Source of the DNA: CBDBJK01 sp965206395
GTDB taxonomy: Bacteria; Chloroflexota; Dehalococcoidia; Lucifugimonadales; CATOSD01
NCBI GenBank assembly: GCA_965206395.1
Contig: CBDBJK010000032.1
Coordinates: 1-64,000, forward strand
Direction of reading: 5' to 3'
DNA: 64,000 nucleotides
The notes beneath the pieces are model-generated. The model had not been told where the DNA came from. It worked only from the letters and a program-made list of their open reading frames with translations, and made no database searches. Positions 47,018 through 56,799 of this stretch are shown in pieces; the stretch's first letter is position 1, and every line of letters begins with the position of its first letter. Position numbers and translations under genes: made by a program.

Positions 47018-47684
47018 TCAGTTCCGCCACAGTCCGGCGGTGAGGACCCGGCGCAGCCACCGCCGCAGCAACGCCCGGTTGCGCTCCGCCCGCACCCGCT
47101 TGAGGTCCTGCGTCCGCTCCCAGACCTGATCCCGCCGGTCGAACTCGTCCCAGGGGAACGAGGCCGGAGGCAGCGTCAGCTCGTGCTCCCCGACGAGGGC
47201 GAGCTCCAGTTCCAACATCCGCTCCTGGACCTCCGTCCTGTCCAGCGTGGTGCGGGTCTTGAGGAACTCGGCCCTCACTTTCCGCCACTCGACGATCGCC
47301 GGCGTGGCGTTTCCGTACACCAGGTCTTCGTCGGGTTCGGCCTCCGGGGTCACCAGCTGGGGATACGTCCTTGGGCGAACGTACCTTCGCTTCGTCGGCT
47401 CAGTCTCTGCTCCGGTCGGAGAGGGCGTCTCGGACTCGCTCCTTCCCGCCTCCAACCGCACCAGCCGCCGCTCCACGTGCCGCTCCAATGCGTCGGCCAT
47501 CCGGTCGGTCAACCGGCCCGTCTCCTAGTGACGCACCAGGGTTCGGTAGTTGACGCCCAGCGCCGCCGCCGTCTGCACCTTGCCCTCAGCTTCGATCATG
47601 TCCCGCAGCAGCGCCATGAGCCGCATATGCCGCAGGCTGTCCAGACTCCGGCTCGATTCGGGGTAGAATTCCTGTTCATTCACG
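47018..47684 (-). pseudogene. HTH-containing protein with in-frame TAG
   Basis: A GTG start at 47684 gives VNEQEFYPESSRSLDSLRHM, then an HTH (EAEGKVQTAAALGVNYRTLV) and RH, where a TAG (47525-47527) interrupts. The same frame continues directly as ETGRLTDRMADALERHVERR and on to LLRRWLRRVLTAGLWRN at 47018. The ..RH-stop-ETGRL.. junction suggests a Gln-to-stop change. The second half has an acidic, Pro-rich linker and a basic helical end. The function is unknown; it could be a regulator linked to the hairpin-rich DNA next to it. A restart at the TTG (47512) would make only the C-terminal part. Confidence 0.6.
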
Positions 47685-47696
47685 CCTTCGGCCTCC

Positions 47697-48840
47697 CCGA
47701 TTGCACTTCTACAACTTTCGTAGGGCGCACTGTCCACTCGCACCCGCTTTTCCCGATTGCACTTCCGCAACTTTCACAGGGGGCGTTGTCCAAACTCCGT
47801 GGAAGGAACCCCGGAGACAAAGTGCTCGCAGGCTACCTCCTGTAGGGGGGCGTTCCAAACCTGTATCAGCTTGCCCACGACCTCGATTACAACCCGTCCA
47901 CCGGACTCAAATCCCTGTACACGGGTATCACACCACAACCGGCTCGCCAAATATCAGGCCCTGTGAGGGGGGCCTCTGCACGAGCCCGGGCACGTCCACA
48001 GGCCCCCCTCACACACCATGCCTGAGTCGAGCCTCAGGTCCTTCAGAGCCAACGTGATCCCGCACAGCGGCTCGACCCGGGCTCCGTCGTGCAGTCGAAC
48101 CGCCCTGGTCGGCGCCCGACCTGGAACTGACTGCACCGGCCCCGACTCAGCCTTCTCGCACGACGCTGGTTGCCAACGCCCAGGGGTCCGCCCACGCCAC
48201 TCGCGCCGTCACGCACCCCACCATCCTGTAGGGGGGATTCAGCCTGCCTCACGCGGCCTGAACGGGCCTCCGAACTGCTTGCTCCGATGCGGCTGCGCTG
48301 CGACCGCCACCGGCCCTGATCACCCCGTTCTCCGTATGACTTCCCTTTGGGGAACTGCTGCCACTTTTCCGGAACCAACCCTTTCGCCAAAGTGCTCGCA
48401 GGATTGGCTCCACTTCCCTTCTTTCCCGCCTGTTTCACGTTCAAAACGACCCCCGACTTCCCTCTTGGGAACTGACGCAAATCCCTGTACACGGGTATGA
48501 CAGCACATCCGGCTCCCGGAGCGGCATTTGACGGCTTCAGACGGCCCCTGGACGACCTGCACAGCCCCGGACGGCCACGGAAAAGATCGCTTGCGCCATG
48601 TTGCTGAGATGTGGCTGCAACTTGGCTGCGGCCAACCGCTGGCCGACTTCCCTTTCGGGAATTCTCGCCGGAACCGGCTCTTTTGCGAGAGACCTCGCTC
48701 CTCCCGTAGTCCTGGCCTGAAATTGCTTGCTCCCATGCAGCTTCAATGTCGCAGGCCCAGGACCGGCTTCCGGCCCGATTCTCGCCCGCGCTCCCTTGAC
48801 GGCAGGGCTGCGGGTGGGAGCTGGTACGAGTAAGACGCTG
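47697..48840. repeat. Hairpin-rich mosaic repeat field, non-coding
   Basis: Several families of imperfect repeats are mixed here. Two GATTGCACTTCYRCAACTTTC units lie about 57 bases apart (about 47698, 47755). AAATCCCTGTACACGGGTAT occurs near 47909 and 48479. AAGTGCTCGCAGG occurs near 47819 and 48389. Three TTCCC-N4-GGGAA palindromes lie at 48341-48354, 48458-48471 and 48648-48661. CCTGTAGGGGGG occurs twice, and GCTTGCTCCSATGCRGCT twice (48268, 48724). A perfect 14-bp inverted repeat (TGTGAGGGGGGCCT and complement) at 47962-48013 encloses a second GC-rich palindrome. No frame looks coding. Confidence 0.7.
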
Positions 48841-48843
48841 TGC

Positions 48844-48849
48844 TATAAT
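48844..48849 (+). promoter_or_regulatory. Candidate -10 box
   Basis: TATAAT lies 22 bases upstream of the RHH gene start. No convincing -35 box is placed at 16-18 bases before it, so the assignment is tentative. Confidence 0.35.
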
Positions 48850-48870
48850 AACAGGCGAGAGAAGCACGCC

Positions 48871-49113
48871 ATGCCCACCAAGCCCAGGAACACGGACACC
48901 ATCACCTTCTCCCTACCGCCGGAGATGGCCCAGCAGCTGCGGCAGGTGGTCAAGGAGGAGGACCGCACCGTGAGCGAACTCTTGCGGGAAGCCATCCGCC
49001 TCTACATGGAGGAGCGGGAGTGGCGCAGACGGGAGCGGCTGGAACGGCTGCGCTCCCGCCGGACAGGACAGAGTGAAACACAAGGAGGAGAGACTGATGA
49101 CAGAGCGATTTGA
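48871..49113 (+). CDS. Ribbon-helix-helix (CopG-type) regulator
   Basis: The 80-residue product has the RHH layout: a strand TDTITFSLPPEMAQQLRQVV followed by EEDRTVSELLREAIRLYMEE, then a basic tail of Arg/Glu repeats. Such proteins dimerise and bind operators, often as antitoxins or plasmid regulators. AAGGAGGAG near its end serves as ribosome binding site for the overlapping serine recombinase gene (ATG 49097), so the two form an operon. It probably autoregulates. Intact. Confidence 0.8.
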   Translation: MPTKPRNTDTITFSLPPEMAQQLRQVVKEEDRTVSELLREAIRLYMEEREWRRRERLERLRSRRTGQSETQGGETDDRAI

Positions 49114-49441
49114 TCTCACGCCAGTGGCCCTCTACGCAAGAGTGTCCAGCGACCGCCAGGACGTGGACCTGTCCATCGCCGCCCAGCTAAGGGCGCTCAG
49201 GGACTACGCCGAGAAGAACGACTACCTGGTCGCCCGCGAGTACGTGGACGAGGCCGAGAGCGGCCGCATTGCCGACCGGCCCGAGTTCCAGAAGATGCTG
49301 AACGAGGCCAACAAGCCCGAGGCTCCCTTCAAGGAGATTCTCGTCTGGAAATTCTCCCGATTCACTCGCAAGCGCGAGCACGCCGTCGCCTTCAAGTCCA
49401 TGCTGGTTCGGGGTTTCCAATTGCGACTAAATCATCAGTAG
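49097..49441 (+). pseudogene. Serine recombinase, catalytic N-terminal half only
   Basis: The protein begins MTERFDLTPVALYARVSSDR with the catalytic Ser in YARVSS (about residue 17), then QDVDLSIAAQLRALRDYAEK, EYVDEAESGRIADRPEFQKM and LVWKFSRFTRKREHAV, the resolvase catalytic domain. After FKSML, at about 49408, the sequence enters DNA that is antisense to the next recombinase, ending LVRGFQLRLNHQ. The DNA-binding part of this large recombinase is lost, so it is inactive. Confidence 0.8.
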
Positions 49442-50808
49442 GGATGCCCAACGTGATGACTACGTTGTTATCCCGGTCGATCATGACCCGGTCGAGAAGG
49501 ATTTGCAACACGTCCCGCCGTTCCTCGGAGGGCAGATCGTCAAGGCCCTCGCCGACCTTCTCCGCCCACTCGAGAACGTACTCCATCAGCACTCGCCGCT
49601 CGACCTCGGCCGACTCCCGTGCGTGGTAGTCATCCAGCTTCGCGCGGAGGTTCTCCAGGCGCTCGGTGATGAACTTGCGTTGATGGTCGAGCTGGCTCTC
49701 GGTGATCTTCCCCGACACGTACAATCTGATCGCCCGGTCCTCTTCCAGTTGGATGTTTTGCAGGTCGCGCTCCGCCCTGGCTACCTGCTTCGCCATCTCG
49801 CCGTCTTCACTGGTGTCGAGAGCGTCGATGCCGGCGATGAGGAGGTCGCGGTCCTGCACGACCCTCTTGACCTGGCCCCAAACAAGCTCCTCCAGCCGCT
49901 CCGCTCTGATATAGGAGCGATTCCGGCAGTTGAGGCGGAACTTCTGCACCCCGTAGCATCTGTAGTACCGGCGAGGGGGGTCCAGGTCGTACTTGTAGAC
50001 CTTGCCGTTGTATTTAACGGTCCGGCGTCTCGTAGTGCGGCATCCGAAGAGCATCCCGCACTCCGCGCACCTGACCATGTGCTGCAACAGGTAGAACGCC
50101 TTTGTGTTGCGCGTGGGCGGCGTCCACCGTTGCTTTCTGAGGCTCTGAACCCGCTCCCACGTCTCATCGTCCACTATCGGCGGGAACGGGACCCCGACCC
50201 AGGCATCCTTCGGCTGCTCGTATACCTTCGTCCCGTCCTCCGTGGAGACATGACGGGCCTTGCCGTACCACCAGGTGCCCTTGTAGGTCTCATTCCGCAG
50301 AATGCGCTGGACCTGCGAATCATGCCACTGCTTGCCCGGCGTCCCCGGGGGGACCTCATCTTCGTCGAGCCGCCGTGCGATGGCGCGGGCGCCCATTCCG
50401 TCATGAATGTAGCGATGGTAGATGCGCCGCACGATCTGCGCCTTCTCCTGGTTCATCTGGGGCGTGCCGTCTTCTGCTATCGTGTATCCATACGGCACCT
50501 GGCTGGTTGGTATTCGCCCCCGTTTGGCCGCCCCCCTCTTTCCCATTGACGCCCTCTCCCGGAAGTTGTCAAGCTCTATCTTGCCGATGGCCGCCATGAG
50601 GCCGAAGGTCTTCATGTCGATGGCGTCCATGACGGCCTCAAGCTGTATCTGGTTGGCCTCGACGACCTCCATGAGTGCTGCGGCGGGGTACATGCCCCGG
50701 CTCAGGCGGTCGGACTTCCAGCAGACGATGGTGTCGAAGCGTCCGCTCCTGGCGTCGGTCAGCATCCTCTGGAACTCGGGACGCTTCTTTGACCAGCCCC
50801 TGCCGACC
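49392..50808 (-). pseudogene. Large serine recombinase lacking the catalytic Ser
   Basis: From the IS3 boundary the frame starts KKRPEFQRMLTDARSGRFDT with IVCWKSDRLSRG (the late part of the resolvase domain), the connecting helix MKTFGLMAAIGKIELDNFRE, the recombinase domain (TSQVPYGYTIAEDGTPQMNQ, WHDSQVQRILRNETYKGTWW), a zinc ribbon (MVRCAECGMLFGC ... RYYRCYGVQKFRLNCRN) and a coiled-coil C-terminus. The N-terminal residues with the nucleophilic Ser were removed where the IS3 element begins at 50809. It converges on the N-terminal half of a different recombinase, since the aligned RPEFQ segments occur in both. Confidence 0.82.
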
Positions 50809-50875
50809 TGACCTGGCCCCAAAAACTGGTTCAGTTATAAACTCGTAAAGTGGAGCTGGTGAGAGGGGGTAGTCA

Positions 50876-51154
50876 ATGGCGAGTAAGCAGCGCAGTGTAG
50901 AGGAGATAATAGGGAAGCTTCGGGAAGCGGAGGTGGCCCTGGCGCAAGGGGAGACGGTGGCCCAGGCATGCAGGGGTATCGGGGTATCAGACCATACGTT
51001 TTACCGGTGGCGGCAGCAGTATGGGGGGCTGAGAATAGACCAGGCGAGGCGGTTGCGGGAGATGGAAGCGGAGAACGGACGACTCAGGCGTGCGGTAGCG
51101 GACCTGACGTTGGACAACCAGATTCTGAAGGAGGCAACACGGGGAAACTTCTGA
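50876..51154 (+). CDS. IS3 OrfA
   Basis: This is a 92-residue HTH protein, MASKQRSVEEIIGKLREAEV then VAQACRGIGVSDHTFYRWRQ, with a leucine-zipper-like helix ARRLREMEAENGRLRRAVAD and the usual end ILKEATRGNF. A GGTGAGAGGGGG site precedes it. It binds the IS ends and regulates transposition. Confidence 0.9.
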   Translation: MASKQRSVEEIIGKLREAEVALAQGETVAQACRGIGVSDHTFYRWRQQYGGLRIDQARRLREMEAENGRLRRAVADLTLDNQILKEATRGNF

Positions 51155-52008
51155 GCCCGGCCCGCCGGCGGAGATGCGTGGAGTTGGCACGGGAACGGTA
51201 TGGCATCTCTGAGCGGCGCGCTTGCCGGGCGCTTGAGCAACCCCGGTCAACACAGAGGTACACTGCAACAGTGGCCGATGATGAGGAGGCCCTGACGATG
51301 GCAATGGTTCGGCTGGCCAGTCGGTACGGACGGTATGGGTACCGGCGGGTGACTGCCATGCTGCAATGGGAGGGATGGAGAGTGAACCACAAGCGGGTGG
51401 AGCGGATCTGGCGACGGGAAGGACTCAAGGTACCAGCCAAACAGCCCAAACGGGGCCGACTCTGGCTTACTGACGGCTCCTGCGTGCGGCTGAGGCCACA
51501 ACGACGGAACCACGTCTGGGCATACGACTTTGTGGCCCTTCGTACCAGTGACGGCAAACCTGTTCGTCTCCTGACAGTGGTGGATGAGTATACCAGGGAG
51601 TGTCTGGCCATCCATGTGGGTCGCTCGTTACGCTCACCCCATGTCATTGAATGCCTGGGGGACCTCATGGTCCAGCGTGGCGTGCCGGAGCACCTCCGCT
51701 CGGACAACGGGCCGGAGTTCACCGCTAGGGCGGTGCGGTTGTGGCTCCCACCCCTTGGAGCCACAACCCTCTTCATCACACCGGGTAGCCCTTGGGAGAA
51801 TGGGTATGTTGAGAGCTTCAACGGCAAGCTTAGGGACGAACTCTTGGACCGGGAGCTCTTCGATACCCTCTGGGAGGTGCAGGTCCTCACCGAGCAGTGG
51901 CGCCACGAGTACAACCACCAACGCCCCCACAGCGCCCTGGGCTATCGCCCTCCTGCTCCAGAGGCCATCCTCACCTCCTCTGCTCCAAGCGCTATCAATG
52001 TCTCATGA
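51129..52008 (+). CDS. IS3 OrfB (integrase core), expressed by frameshift
   Basis: The frame overlaps the OrfA end by -1 and reads GKLLSPARRRRCVELARERY, the HTH-like YGYRRVTAMLQWEGWRVNHK, and the rve core: NHVWAYDFVALRTSDGKPVR (Asp), LRSDNGPEFTARAVRLWL (Asp) and ENGYVESFNGKLRDELLDRE (Glu), ending in the NHQRPHSALGYRPPAPEA motif. OrfAB fusion by ribosomal slippage is standard in the family. No disabling change is seen. Confidence 0.9.
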
Positions 52009-52037
52009 TTTGTGGTACACCTATTGGGGGCAGGTCA

Positions 52038-52114
52038 TTCCGGGACTGGGAGATGTGCTTGGCCGATTCAAGGAGCTATTTCAAGAGATCAACAGTTTGC
52101 TACCTTCATCCTAA
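52038..52114 (+). pseudogene. C-terminal tail of an unknown gene cut by the IS3 element
   Basis: Right after the IS end the frame reads IPGLGDVLGRFKELFQEINS then LLPSS and stop. It looks like a natural amphipathic C-terminus; the rest of the gene is not present on the other side of the IS. Confidence 0.3.
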
Positions 52115-52520
52115 TCAGCTCTATGGACGCGCCGAGCATAGTTACAAGACTGGGATGTACAGACAGTTGTGTGATCTGAGGGTACGATGCGTGAACGCTT
52201 GGGACTGGACACCGTGACACTGGACTCCTTCATCATTTCTGAGACAGCCTCCCAGACTCTACGCAGGAAATGGCCCGATAACTGGAGCCGGAGGGCTTTG
52301 CAACGAAGCACATCCTCTTCCTCCCACAGTAGCTGGGAGTACGACTATTTGGCAGAGATGATGACAGAAAAGATAAGACGGAACTCAACTCGTTTAGATA
52401 GGCGTGAGACAGAAAGCAGTGCCATTTGGTGACATTCCTGTCTGCCAGACCGATGCTCAGAATTCTTGATAAACAGATCAAAGACGTGTGGGCACCGACT
52501 ACGCTACCGCTCGAGAGGGT
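52115..52520. other. Intergenic, nothing firm
   Basis: A minus-strand frame (52481-52233) and a plus-strand frame (52187-52432) overlap. Neither has a recognisable motif or ribosome binding site. Confidence 0.35.
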
Positions 52521-52532
52521 CCGAAGTGTAAG

Positions 52533-54732
52533 ATGCTAGTGGACCGAAACCACCAGATTTCCGGCACCCGCACGGTTGAGCGCTTCATCCGATTTCAACG
52601 GCCTGCGTTTCTTGTCGAGAACTCCGAGGATTTTCGTAGGGTCGTGCAGGGAGCCTGCGGGTTTTCCGGCGGAAACTTTTGCCACCTAATACCGGTGAGG
52701 AATGGACAACTGGCCGATGTATGGTCTTCATACATCCAACGCCTTCTCCCAGACACCGTGTATATACCCAACGGCCTTGAACATCTGAAGACACAGTTGC
52801 AGAAACTCATCACAGGGCGGATTGGCGAGATCGACTATACGAAGCCTGTCCCTTGGAGAGGCACCCCATCATTGCACAGCCTCCTAGCTACGCGCAATCC
52901 AGACGGCAGCCCCGTAGCGTGCGGGCCCAGCTATCTGGTTGACGTCGAACGTTCGTCCGAAGCCCCACCTGTTTCTGAATTACAGCGTATTGCCCGCTAT
53001 GGGACTGTCTCCGAGGTTCCCATCGGGAGCCCGCAGTTCCTAGGAGTGGGACAGCAACTCTGGGATCTTGTTCACACCGTACCGCCCGCGTCAGGGCAAG
53101 GACTGGTTAATTGGCTACTCGACATCCCAGACCCAGACCCCCTTGTGCCATCCCCGCCATACCTTGCTCAAGGCGGTGCTATCCACTCCGCCATAACCTT
53201 GAACCACACAGGGATATCGCCAGGCGGCCAGTCCTTTCCTCCTGACCACAGGGACTCGCCTCGGTCTCTCGCTAACAGGTTGGTCGTCGTGGGCGACGGT
53301 GCGTCTCTCGAAGACGCATGTCTGTTCTGGAACCTGCGCGCAAACCGTTGACCTGATGTGTTTCCTGCATGGGTCACACCTGAACAGGCAGAGCACCCCG
53401 ACGTGACGAGAGCCATAGTGGCCGCTGCGGGGCGCACCCCGGTGGGCCTTGGACCATCAACTGACGGAGTTGACGATTTGCACTTCTTGAGCGCGACTAT
53501 GGACACGCAGGAGATTGCTCGCACTATTTTCTGCGAGGTGCAGGCAGTAGGTTGGACGCCAACGGACTGGATTAACTTTATTGACCGCCGTCATCGTCGC
53601 TTCTTTGGGCGGTCCAAGGAAGCGATGGCCTTCTCAAACGGTAGCGCCTCATTTGTGGTCAATGACCACGCCCTACCTTGCCCTCGGCCGACCCAGATCA
53701 CGGTCGATATCGAGATCGAGTCCTTCCGACCGCCACCAACGGCTGTACGACTTATGGGGACAAACGTTCCGCGCACCGGCCGATTCGGGGAGTCGATAAT
53801 CACGCTGAACTATTGGGGCTCGTCAGCGAGCGCTGGAGAAGCGTCATTGGGCTATCCACAGACGTTCGACATTCTGAGGAGCGCATGCGAGGAGGCTGGA
53901 CTACGTCCTTCATTTGATCGCAAGGCAGCAATGACCTATGGCATAAACCGGATACTCGCGGACGAGTATAGCGCTCACATGATCCTGCGAAACCATGCTG
54001 TCCTTGAGTTGTTCACGGACATCATGAAATCGGAGAGGGTTTCAGACGAAACGAAGAGACATTTGACTCCGAAGGGTATTCTGTTTGGCAAGGTTCACAA
54101 GAAACTAGGCAGTCAAGACCTCGCAAGTGCTCTGCTCTCATGGCTTCTCCGAAAGAGGCTGGTCTTTAGAGGGCTCGAACTAGAATGCCTCGACTGCGGT
54201 ACAAGTGCTTGGTATTCGTTGAACGACGTCGGCGATCAGTTTCTATGCGTTGGCTGCCAAGGGCAGCAGCCTTTCGACCGGATGCCGGAAAACGCGTCGT
54301 GGCGTTATCGGGTAAACCAGTTGCTCGCATCAGCGATTGATCAAGGGATACTTCAACAGGCACTTGCAGCGTATGCCATGGACCTAAGTAGTCCCTTTAC
54401 ATCCCGAACCTACATGTTTCCGAATGTGATACTTGCGCTTCTCCGACACACAGACTGGCAGGCATGTGGCGGAAATCGATTTGTTTGGTTTTGAAGATGG
54501 GGAATGGATTGCTGCTGAATGCAAAGCGTGGGGTGACGCAACGCAGTCGGAACTGGATGAGCTTCGCTACATCCTCGATTGCCTTGGGGGCGGCTCTCTA
54601 CAGCTCGTTCGAGCGAGCACCGCCTCAAAAGAGTGCGACGATTTAGTTGACCGAGTAGTGATTTGGGACTACGAACCAATACGAGAACGGACGGTTTCCA
54701 ATGACCAACTGCGGAAGTGGCTCGAGGCGTAG
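52533..54732 (+). pseudogene. Zinc-ribbon plus PD-(D/E)XK-like protein, with TGA and frameshift
   Basis: The first part (MLVDRNHQISGTRTVERFIR, NFCHLIPVRNGQLADVWSSY, YIQRLLPDTVYIPNG) ends in an in-frame TGA at 53349-53351 after NLRANR; the same frame goes on at once with PDVFPAWVTPEQAEHPDVTR and MDTQEIARTIFCEVQAVGWT. A zinc ribbon follows: LELECLDCGTSAWYS and QFLCVGCQG. Near 54440 the frame shifts to DTQTGRHVAEIDLFGFEDGE and WIAAECKAWGD, an E-x-D ... E-C-K pattern of PD-(D/E)XK nucleases, ending at 54732. A continuous ancestor would have about 730 residues. Its architecture suggests a restriction or defence nuclease of a family I cannot name. Confidence 0.6.
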
Positions 54733-55078
54733 ATTTGAAGATCCAGAGGACTTCAACCTGGGACACTCGCCTACGTTGGAGAAACGCAGTCCCCAGTGGG
54801 TTGGCTTGATGATGACCGGGCGTACTTCTCCGAGACAGTGATCGAACAATCTCCGACCGTAGGTGGGATCTCACTCGTCTACTGATCATGCACGGCGAGG
54901 TACCAGCGCAATGTGGACTTTGTGCAGCAGCGGCAGATCCAGCATCGGTTCTCCTACTCGAGCTACTGAACACCCATCCGCGGCAGGCCTGCCTCAGCTG
55001 CCTAGGACAACCTCCTAGGAATCCCCTCCTGGCGTATGGCTGTCGGCGGCCATTGGGATGGCGTAACGGATCACTGCC
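54733..55078. other. Intergenic, nothing recognised
   Basis: No frame shows conserved motifs. A Pro/Cys-rich frame at 54888-55091 is unlikely to be real. Confidence 0.4.
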
Positions 55079-55383
55079 TTGCCGGGCATGACCAGGACTT
55101 CCTTCACTTTAGAAGCGAGCTCGATTTACGAGTTGGTCTCTGCAGACGTGGACCGCTGGCAGCCGCAATCTCAGGCTCGACGGGTTGAACTGTCGCTGGA
55201 GGCATCCACGCCGCAGACCTTTCCCACGTCTTCGACCGCTTCTACCGTACTGACCAGTCTCGTAGTCGCGGGATAGGCGGCACAGGTCTGGGATTGGCCA
55301 TCACTCGAGCTATAGTCGAGGCCCATGGGGGCACAGTCACCGTAAGAAGCGACGGGCTTGGGCTCACAGGGGCTCACAACGCG
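55079..55383 (+). pseudogene. Histidine kinase, internally deleted remnant
   Basis: The frame SSIYELVSADVDRWQPQSQA then RRVELSLEA covers the region just before the ATP-binding domain. After a deletion and frame change the sequence continues DLSHVFDRFYRTDQSRSRGI and GGTGLGLAITRAIVEAHGGT, the F and G2 boxes, ending VTVRSDG. The H-box, N box and G1 box are missing. It ends exactly where the dispersed repeat begins. Confidence 0.7.
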
Positions 55384-55660
55384 ACGTCCCACCGAAAAGT
55401 TCGCAGTAGAGCCTGTCTCACAAAGCCTCTTGCCCGGTTTCGCGCTACGCGGGGCAGGCCTATTCTGGTATCTTACGGCATGACTAGCTTAGGAATACGT
55501 CAGAGAATATCGTCATGTCAGCGAAAGCCGACACCCTGAAATCGACGACCTTGAGGACATCAGACTTCTGAGACGGGCTCAGTACGGTACACTCTGGCCC
55601 ACCATCGCGTACGGTAGATACCACCATCTTCGACATGTGGTTGGGCAGCCTGTCAACCCA
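55384..55660 (+). repeat. Dispersed repeat, long copy next to the kinase remnant
   Basis: It shares with 41391-41640 (inverted there) the stretch from GAGCCTGTCTCACAAAGCCT through TTACGGCATGACTAGCTT, TATCGTCATGTCAGCG, CAGACTTCTGAGACGGGCTC and TACGGTAGATACCACC. This is the longest shared form of the repeat in the window. Confidence 0.75.
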
Positions 55661-55734
55661 CCGGGGCCTCGTGATCCCTGTGTTGTGAAGCGTTGGGGCA
55701 GAGGAACGTAGGGGTGTCACGCTGGCCCTAACGC

Positions 55735-55800
55735 CGACCTGCTACGCCTCTCCCTGCCCTTCCCCCTTCGGCATCCGATAGCCGACGCGGGTCTAGGTGA
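55735..55800 (-). pseudogene. Response-regulator winged-helix tail, remnant 4
   Basis: The minus strand reads PRVGYRMPKGEGQGEA then stop, the same C-terminal motif as the other remnants. It lies beside a dispersed repeat, as at 41090 and 63060. Confidence 0.6.
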
Positions 55801-56101
55801 AGGTGCCGGGGTCCGACGTAGATCTCGCATCCTACCTGCTGCTGGACGGTTTCGAGAATGGATACGAGATGGCTGTGCTGACCCCAACGACTCCGACTTG
55901 GAGTTTCCCATCATGATGGCGAGGACAGGCTGCGCAAGCAGGTCGGAGTCTTCGACCCAAGCCGCAGGCGGAGCTTCGAGCTTCACAAGGCGGCCTCCTG
56001 GTACAGGCCGCTCCGGCAAGGACCGTTGAGAGCAAGCCTTTTCCCAGGCAGGCTTTCAAACGCCCAAGGCCCGATTACGAAACCCAGCGGTTGGTGAAGC
56101 C
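55801..56101. other. No supported gene
   Basis: A minus-strand frame (VEDSDLLAQPVLAIMMGNSK) may be a worn fragment, but no family is recognisable. Confidence 0.35.
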
Positions 56102-56556
56102 CAACTATCGCAGATCTTCCCGCTCTCGGGGTTCGATGTCGTCTCGGATTCCCTCACTGATGCGGTCCGTCTCAGCCTCGAGGTCATTGATGCGCCCGAG
56201 GGCGTCAACCTTCGGTAGCCCCAGCACCCCCTCCAGACCCTCGCAGAGGACGTCGAACCGCCGCCACTCCGCCGCCTCGAACCCCTTCCGGAGCAAGCTC
56301 CCCACGCGATGCGACCCACGAGCACGTGGCAAAGGCGCCTCTCTCCGTATCAGGCACCTCGTCGCAGTTGTCCTCCTCGGCGCACTCCTTCAGGTCGCCT
56401 AGGCGCGCGTCGAAGCGTCGTGCGAGCGTCTCCGAGTCGGCGATCCAGTCCTCGACGTCGGGGAACAAACGCTCACACCCGGTCAGGGCCAGTGCAGCGA
56501 GAGCCGCGGCCGCGATGGGCAGGACGGTCCGAATTAACCCAGCAGCCGCTTCATCG
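56102..56556 (-). pseudogene. Lipoprotein, two frameshifts
   Basis: MKRLLG starts near 56556; after a one-base shift in the GGGTT run the signal peptide continues LIRTVLPIAAAALAALALTG with Cys of the lipobox (LTGC). The mature part reads RLFPDVEDWIADSETLARRF and ECAEEDNCDEVPDTERGAFA. A second shift near 56320 leads to VGSLLRKGFEAAEWRRFDVL and LEAETDRISEGIRDDIEPRE. The result would be a helical extracytoplasmic protein with one likely disulfide. It is broken as assembled. Upstream 56557-56799 has no recognised gene. Confidence 0.55.
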
Positions 56557-56799
56557 TCGTGCAGATCTCGCCCACAATCACGATTGCGTCCGCGTCGTCG
56601 TCTTCGTTCACCCTGCGGGTCGCCCTACCCACATCTGCGGACAACGCCGGTGAACGCTGGCGCATTTCCTGCCGTTCGGACGGTGTTCTTGGTCCTTTTG
56701 GCTGTCATAGGCCGTTCATTTTATCATTAATGGGGCTGGTGGAAGTAGCCATTGCGGGGGCTCTGGTTGGAGTCGTCGGGACCAATGGTGATGGGGCTG

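Larger units (their letters stand above)
50809..52037 (+). mobile_element. IS3-family element (IS407-like group), 1229 bp
   Basis: Ends TGACCTGGCCCCAA and, inverted, TGACCTGCCCCCAA bound two overlapping transposase frames. The flanks (CGACC left, TTCCG right) do not show a target duplication, so one side has probably been rearranged. Confidence 0.88.

Noticed and set aside
47697..48840. CRISPR array
   Set aside because: Repeats are of several kinds, unevenly spaced and imperfect, there are no regular spacers and no cas genes in the window.
53349..53351. In-frame TGA in the zinc-ribbon/nuclease-like gene as a second selenocysteine
   Set aside because: It lies between Arg and Pro with no redox motif nearby, only a weak hairpin follows, and the gene has another lesion, so a nonsense mutation is more likely.
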